Shown: piece by piece, positions 62,339 to 64,000 of the stretch | Position numbering within the stretch: the first letter of the stretch is position 1 | Layout of the letters: the number at the start of each line of letters is the position of its first letter | Origin: Mycobacteroides franklinii | Lineage (GTDB): Bacteria; Actinomycetota; Actinomycetes; Mycobacteriales; Mycobacteriaceae | Direction of reading: 5' to 3' | NCBI RefSeq assembly: GCF_002013895.1 | Contig: NZ_MAFQ01000013.1 | Location: forward strand, 62,001-126,000 | Length of the DNA: 64,000 bases | Notes under the pieces: model-generated | What the model saw: only the letters and a program-made list of their open reading frames with translations | What the model was told of the DNA's origin: nothing | Database searches by the model: none | Position numbers and translations under genes: made by a program

Positions 62339-63505
62339 ATGCAGCCCAGCCCGTACACGCCCGGCCAGGTGGCACGTGAAGTAGTCGGTCGCGCCGAACA
62401 GCTCGCCGAGATCGGTGAGCGACTGATGTACATGGCGGAGCTCGGCCGGCTGATCGGTCGCATCCGCGTCGACACCGGGCCGCGGGGTGTGGGAAAAACC
62501 TCACTACTGCGCGAGGTCCAGCGTGAGGCCGAGGCGCGTGGCGTGGTGACGGTGTGGGTTACCGCGGGTGGGGACGAGCCGCTCGCGGCGGCGATCGCCA
62601 CCCAGATCCGCGTACGCACCGCGGGGTGGAAGAAGAAGTCACGGGGACGCCTGCTGCGCGCCATCGATCAGGTCAGTATCACCGCGGGCGTGCCGGGCGT
62701 GGCTCAGCTCGGTGCGACGGTCAAACCGTCTCAGAGTGCGGCGCCCGCGGTGTCGGAGCCCTCGTTCAAGGAACTGATCGTCGAGACCGTCACGGCGGCG
62801 CGCGACGAGGGGCACCGTGGTCTGGTGCTGTTGATCGACGAAGTCCAGGACGCCGACCGGCAGGGATTGCGCACGCTGGCCGTCACCTGGCAGGACCTGC
62901 AGGCCGAAGCCGACGCGTTACCCGCCGGAGTGTTCGCGGCAGGACTGCCGCAGACGCCGGAGATCATCAGTGCCGCCGCCACATTCAGTGAGCGGTTCGC
63001 GTACCGCACGTTGCACCGGCTGGGTCCCGACGCGTCCCGGGTGGCGCTGGTCAAACCGGCCGGCCAGGTCGGAGTCCACTGGGCCCAGGATGCGCTCGAG
63101 GCCGTCATCGCGCAGACCAACGGGTATCCCCACACGCTGCAGCTATACGCCGACGCCGCATGGGCGCGCGCCGGCTATCCGGACCCGGGTGGCCAGATTC
63201 GGATAGCCGATGTCGAGCATGCCTCCCGCCAGGTCACCGCGGACATGGACGCGCTTTTTCGTGCGCGCTGGAACAACGCGACCCCGGTGCAGCGGCGATT
63301 CATGTCGGCGATGGCGCGGGCGCTGACCGATGACCGGGTGGCGAGCCGGTCCGATATCGCCGCCGTCATGGGCCGCGATTCACGGGCGATCAGTGCCGCC
63401 CGCGCCGGCCTCATCGACAAGGGATTCATCGCCGTCGCCGGTCATGGTCTGCTGGAGTTCACCATTCCCGGATTCGCGGAATTCGTTGGGCTACAGGAGG
63501 ACTAG
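62339..63505 (+). CDS. P-loop AAA-type ATPase with C-terminal winged helix
   Basis: The product is 388 residues. Walker A is GPRGVGKTSLL (near residue 48), Walker B VLLIDEVQDAD (near 165). After the ATPase core the C-terminal part (about 310-388) holds RRFMSAMARALTDDRVASRSDIAAVMGRDSRAISAARAGLIDKGFIAVAG, split here by residue blocks, a winged HTH. The layout resembles Orc1/Cdc6-like or STAND-type ATPases. It is inserted between embA and embC, on the opposite strand. The operator cluster directly upstream suggests it may regulate itself. Function unknown. Confidence 0.78.
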   Translation: MQPSPYTPGQVAREVVGRAEQLAEIGERLMYMAELGRLIGRIRVDTGPRGVGKTSLLREVQREAEARGVVTVWVTAGGDEPLAAAIATQIRVRTAGWKKKSRGRLLRAIDQVSITAGVPGVAQLGATVKPSQSAAPAVSEPSFKELIVETVTAARDEGHRGLVLLIDEVQDADRQGLRTLAVTWQDLQAEADALPAGVFAAGLPQTPEIISAAATFSERFAYRTLHRLGPDASRVALVKPAGQVGVHWAQDALEAVIAQTNGYPHTLQLYADAAWARAGYPDPGGQIRIADVEHASRQVTADMDALFRARWNNATPVQRRFMSAMARALTDDRVASRSDIAAVMGRDSRAISAARAGLIDKGFIAVAGHGLLEFTIPGFAEFVGLQED

Positions 63506-63579
63506 CCACTCCGCCGACACGCCGTGTTCTGCGTTTCACACCTGGGAAATGCGTCAGAAACCGTAGTCTCGGCGGCTGG

Positions 63580-63762
63580 TCAGTCGTTGTGCGGAGACTT
63601 CTCACGGATCGCTCCGGAGCGTTCGCACTTCGGATCGATCTTGACCGGGTGATGCGGACAGGGCTCGTCGTCCGGTGGCTTCGCGTGGCTGGCGAACCCT
63701 GGCACCAGGCATGACGCCAGGGATGCAGTCACCAGGAATTGCCAGGCGATGTGTCGCAGCAT
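63580..63762 (-). CDS. Small secreted peptide downstream of embC
   Basis: The product is 60 residues from the ATG at 63762, which follows AGGAAGG; the longer frame was rejected. It has a signal peptide (WQFLVTASLASCLVPGFASHA). The mature part is about 36 residues, with two cysteines (CPHHP and KCERS), a probable disulfide. It lies 121 bp after the embC stop, same strand, and converges with the ATPase gene. I do not recognise the family. Confidence 0.6.
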   Translation of the reverse strand: MLRHIAWQFLVTASLASCLVPGFASHAKPPDDEPCPHHPVKIDPKCERSGAIREKSPHND

Positions 63763-63829
63763 GGGCCGCACCTTCCTCTGGGATGTCTTTACTGACAACC
63801 CCATTGAAGTCGGCGGTCGCGCTACGAGC

Positions 63830-63858
63830 TTCCGATAAAATGCCAGCTTTTATCGGAA
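63830..63858 (-). promoter_or_regulatory. Perfect 11-bp inverted repeat between embC and the secreted peptide
   Basis: TTCCGATAAAA (63830-63840) and TTTTATCGGAA (63848-63858) are separated by 7 nt. It begins 26 bp past the embC stop. It could terminate embC or be an operator for the peptide gene; the AT-rich inner stem slightly favours an operator. Confidence 0.5.
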
Positions 63859-63883
63859 ATCGGCCAGCCACCTATGGCGGGTG

Positions 63884-64000
63884 CTAACGGCTCTTGCGCA
63901 GCGGTCCGGGTGTCCAGAGCCCGCTGTGTATGGCAGTGCCGAGCTGCAGCTGTGCCTCGGTGGCGTTCTTGTAGTACGGCGTGAACCGTTGCAGCGCACC
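63884..64000 (-). CDS. embC: EmbC arabinosyltransferase, C-terminal end only
   Basis: The last 38 codons of a minus-strand gene that continues beyond the window. The frame ends in HSGLWTPGPLRKSR and contains RFTPYYKNATEAQLQLG, which matches the EmbC C-terminus. EmbC polymerises the arabinan of lipoarabinomannan. In M. tuberculosis embC directly precedes embA; here about 1.7 kb with two other genes lie between. Confidence 0.88.
   Translation of the reverse strand, partial: GALQRFTPYYKNATEAQLQLGTAIHSGLWTPGPLRKSR

Noticed and set aside
63830..63858. Palindrome treated as a definite embC terminator
   Set aside because: The inner stem is AT-rich and the site is equally well placed as an operator of the secreted-peptide gene, so only a neutral call is made.

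Overview
The window reads as chromosomal DNA of a rapidly growing mycobacterium, most likely the Mycobacteroides abscessus-chelonae group. It is GC-rich and densely coding, with many GTG starts and 4-bp start/stop overlaps. It carries the arabinogalactan and mycolate cell-wall locus in the gene order known from M. tuberculosis Rv3843c-Rv3793. The EmbB ethambutol region reads YQMGM where M. tuberculosis has YILGM, a variant known from the abscessus-chelonae group. Species cannot be fixed from the sequence alone.

Bases 1-12.4 kb hold a DUF4328 membrane protein, GlpQ1, a SAM methyltransferase, two ferritins with an IdeR-like box, an LCP (LytR-CpsA-Psr) ligase, a CPBP protease, an alpha/beta hydrolase, an Rv3839-like protein with its own IdeR-like box, PheA, a phosphoglycerate-mutase-family protein, a Cys-rich small protein, a PoxB-like oxidase and a SnoaL-like protein. 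Bases 12.4-20 kb hold a PE-like/PPE-like/EspG trio, a zincin-like protein, a proline-rich septum-formation-family protein, an ankyrin protein, SerS and a DUF5718 protein. Bases 20-30 kb are mixed metabolism: a Ddn-type oxidoreductase, an MBL-Rieske fusion, MarR and LysR regulators, a nitronate monooxygenase with a tautomerase, a CHAP hydrolase, an APH-like kinase, an SDR, two tandem acyltransferases and a HAD phosphatase.

Bases 30-54 kb are the cell-envelope core. They hold an LGFP-repeat amidase, Erp, galactan synthesis (Glf, GlfT2), DPA synthesis (UbiA and the PAP2 phosphatase), AftB, three Ag85-type mycolyltransferases, the cutinase-like Rv3802, and the mycolic condensation genes fadD32-pks13-accD4. 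From glf to aftB each gene overlaps the next, so this is one translation-coupled operon. After accD4 come a strong terminator, a small membrane protein, a CDF metal transporter and a zinc-ribbon protein.

Bases 55.6-64 kb hold embB, embA and the 3' end of embC on the minus strand. embC is separated from embA by a plus-strand P-loop ATPase and a minus-strand 60-residue secreted peptide. The embA/ATPase intergenic region holds seven helically phased GATAC/GTATC motifs in two repeated units, the least explained regulatory structure in the window. No rRNA, tRNA, CRISPR array, insertion sequence or prophage was recognised.
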